This document shows, piece after piece, positions 6,048 through 6,544 of a stretch of 6,544 nt of DNA. Source of the DNA: an uncultured Eubacteriales bacterium (lineage in GTDB: Bacteria > Bacillota > Clostridia > Lachnospirales > Lachnospiraceae). Made by a program: the position numbers and the translations under genes. Numbering within the stretch: position 1 is the stretch's first letter; each line of letters begins with the position of its first letter. The stretch spans positions 1 to 6,544 of the forward strand of contig OMSN01000158.1 of the NCBI GenBank assembly GCA_900313765.1, in the 5' to 3' direction. The notes below the pieces were generated by a model. That model did not search any database. It saw only the letters and a list, made by a program, of their open reading frames with translations, and was not told where the DNA came from.

Positions 6048-6544
6048 ACAGGATCTTATTTCCCTTCACATACTTCGCGGCTATCGTACAGTCATGGCTC
6101 AGGTACAGACTGCGCAGGAACCTGTGCTCCGCGTCCGTCTTCCGCGTACCCGCCAGCCCCGAGTCATCGATCACCAGGGCATCAAACTCATATCCTCTGT
6201 CAAAACTTCCGACTTTTCCGAAGAATTCTCCTCCTCCGCGCGTCGCCATATAGAAAGCTTCCGTCATGCTGAGCTGCCGGTCATTTTCATCCACACACCG
6301 CCACCGCAGATTGGAGACCTGGACTGCGCTCACCATCTCATCAAACAGCGAGAGGCTGTGGCCGCCTGCGACATCAGAACCAAGTCCGACCCTGACTCCG
6401 GCATCCAGAAGTTTCCTGACCGGTGCGATCCCCGAAGAGATGTTCGTGTTTGAGTTCGGACAGTGCGCGACAAAGACACCGTTGCGTGCCATCCGCTCGA
6501 TCTCTTCCCTGCCGGAAGATACACACGCCTCTGGCCAGCGCGGT
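6046..6544 (-). CDS. guaD: guanine deaminase, amidohydrolase superfamily (partial, N-terminus beyond right edge)
   Basis: Guanine deaminase hydrolyses guanine to xanthine and ammonia in the cytoplasm, a purine salvage and degradation step. The frame is open from the right edge to a TAA at 6048-6046 and shows the last 165 residues, of about 430-450 expected. The run RNGVFVAHCPNSNTNISSGIAP contains the HCPNSN motif and is followed by VRKLLDAGVRVGLGSDVAGG. The Asp of SDVAGG is the expected metal ligand, and HCPNSN plus DVAGG is the hallmark of guanine deaminases; from memory, the human enzyme has HCPNSN and GLGTDVAGG at the same places. Further matches are MTEAFYMATRGGGEFFG, the D-G-YEFDALVIDD element of the C-terminal sandwich domain, and a final VKGNKIL. 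The metal-binding HxH and other N-terminal ligands lie outside the window. It ends 145 bases before the nucleoside-binding protein gene on the same strand. A related triazine- or 8-oxoguanine-type deaminase is less likely. Confidence 0.9.
   Translation of the reverse strand, partial: PRWPEACVSSGREEIERMARNGVFVAHCPNSNTNISSGIAPVRKLLDAGVRVGLGSDVAGGHSLSLFDEMVSAVQVSNLRWRCVDENDRQLSMTEAFYMATRGGGEFFGKVGSFDRGYEFDALVIDDSGLAGTRKTDAEHRFLRSLYLSHDCTIAAKYVKGNKIL

Noticed and set aside
5823..6453. Two plus-strand open frames over the promoter region and the deaminase gene
   Set aside because: They overlap the guanine deaminase frame, whose motifs are unmistakable, and show no domain of their own.
1..6544. 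Undescribed defence, mobile or biosynthetic system
   Set aside because: All substantial minus-strand frames belong to well-known families, gene order fits a nucleoside importer locus, and no transposase, integrase, repeat array or unknown gene cluster is present.

Overview
The window looks like chromosomal DNA of a Gram-positive anaerobe of the Firmicutes, probably a clostridial/Lachnospiraceae-like lineage. This rests on strong AGGAGG-type ribosome binding sites, moderate GC content, tight stop/start overlaps, and a BMP-type nucleoside transporter set of the kind found in Bacillus and clostridia. The lineage is an inference; no 16S rRNA or other marker is present. Every gene I can support lies on the minus strand, so transcription runs from the right end of the window to the left.

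Layout in transcription order. (1) 6544-6046: the C-terminal part of an amidohydrolase that reads as guanine deaminase, cut by the right edge. (2) 6045-5901: an intergenic stretch with two candidate promoters and two dyad-symmetric elements. (3) 5900-4779: a BMP/PnrA-family nucleoside-binding protein with a signal peptide but no lipobox cysteine. (4) 4778-4646: a spacer with two hairpins, the second a likely attenuator or mRNA 3'-end stabiliser. (5) 4645-1156: three genes joined by stop/start overlaps, encoding a two-domain ATPase and two membrane permeases (NupO/NupP/NupQ-like). (6) 1128-1087: a strong intrinsic terminator. (7) about 1054-1026: a separate promoter for a MATE-family efflux transporter that starts at 946 and runs off the left edge.

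The central genes form a complete ABC importer: an extracytoplasmic binding protein, an ATPase with one good and one degenerate ATP site, and two different permeases. Relatives such as B. subtilis NupNOPQ take up guanosine and other nucleosides. Guanine deaminase just upstream converts guanine to xanthine. Together they suggest a purine nucleoside uptake and salvage locus, with guanosine or deoxyguanosine as likely substrates. The MATE gene has its own promoter behind a terminator and is probably functionally separate.

I see no rRNA, tRNA, CRISPR array, insertion sequence, phage gene or undescribed multi-gene system. The most notable points are the apparently unlipidated binding protein, the paired hairpins between the binding-protein gene and the ATPase gene, and the two dyads on the promoters.
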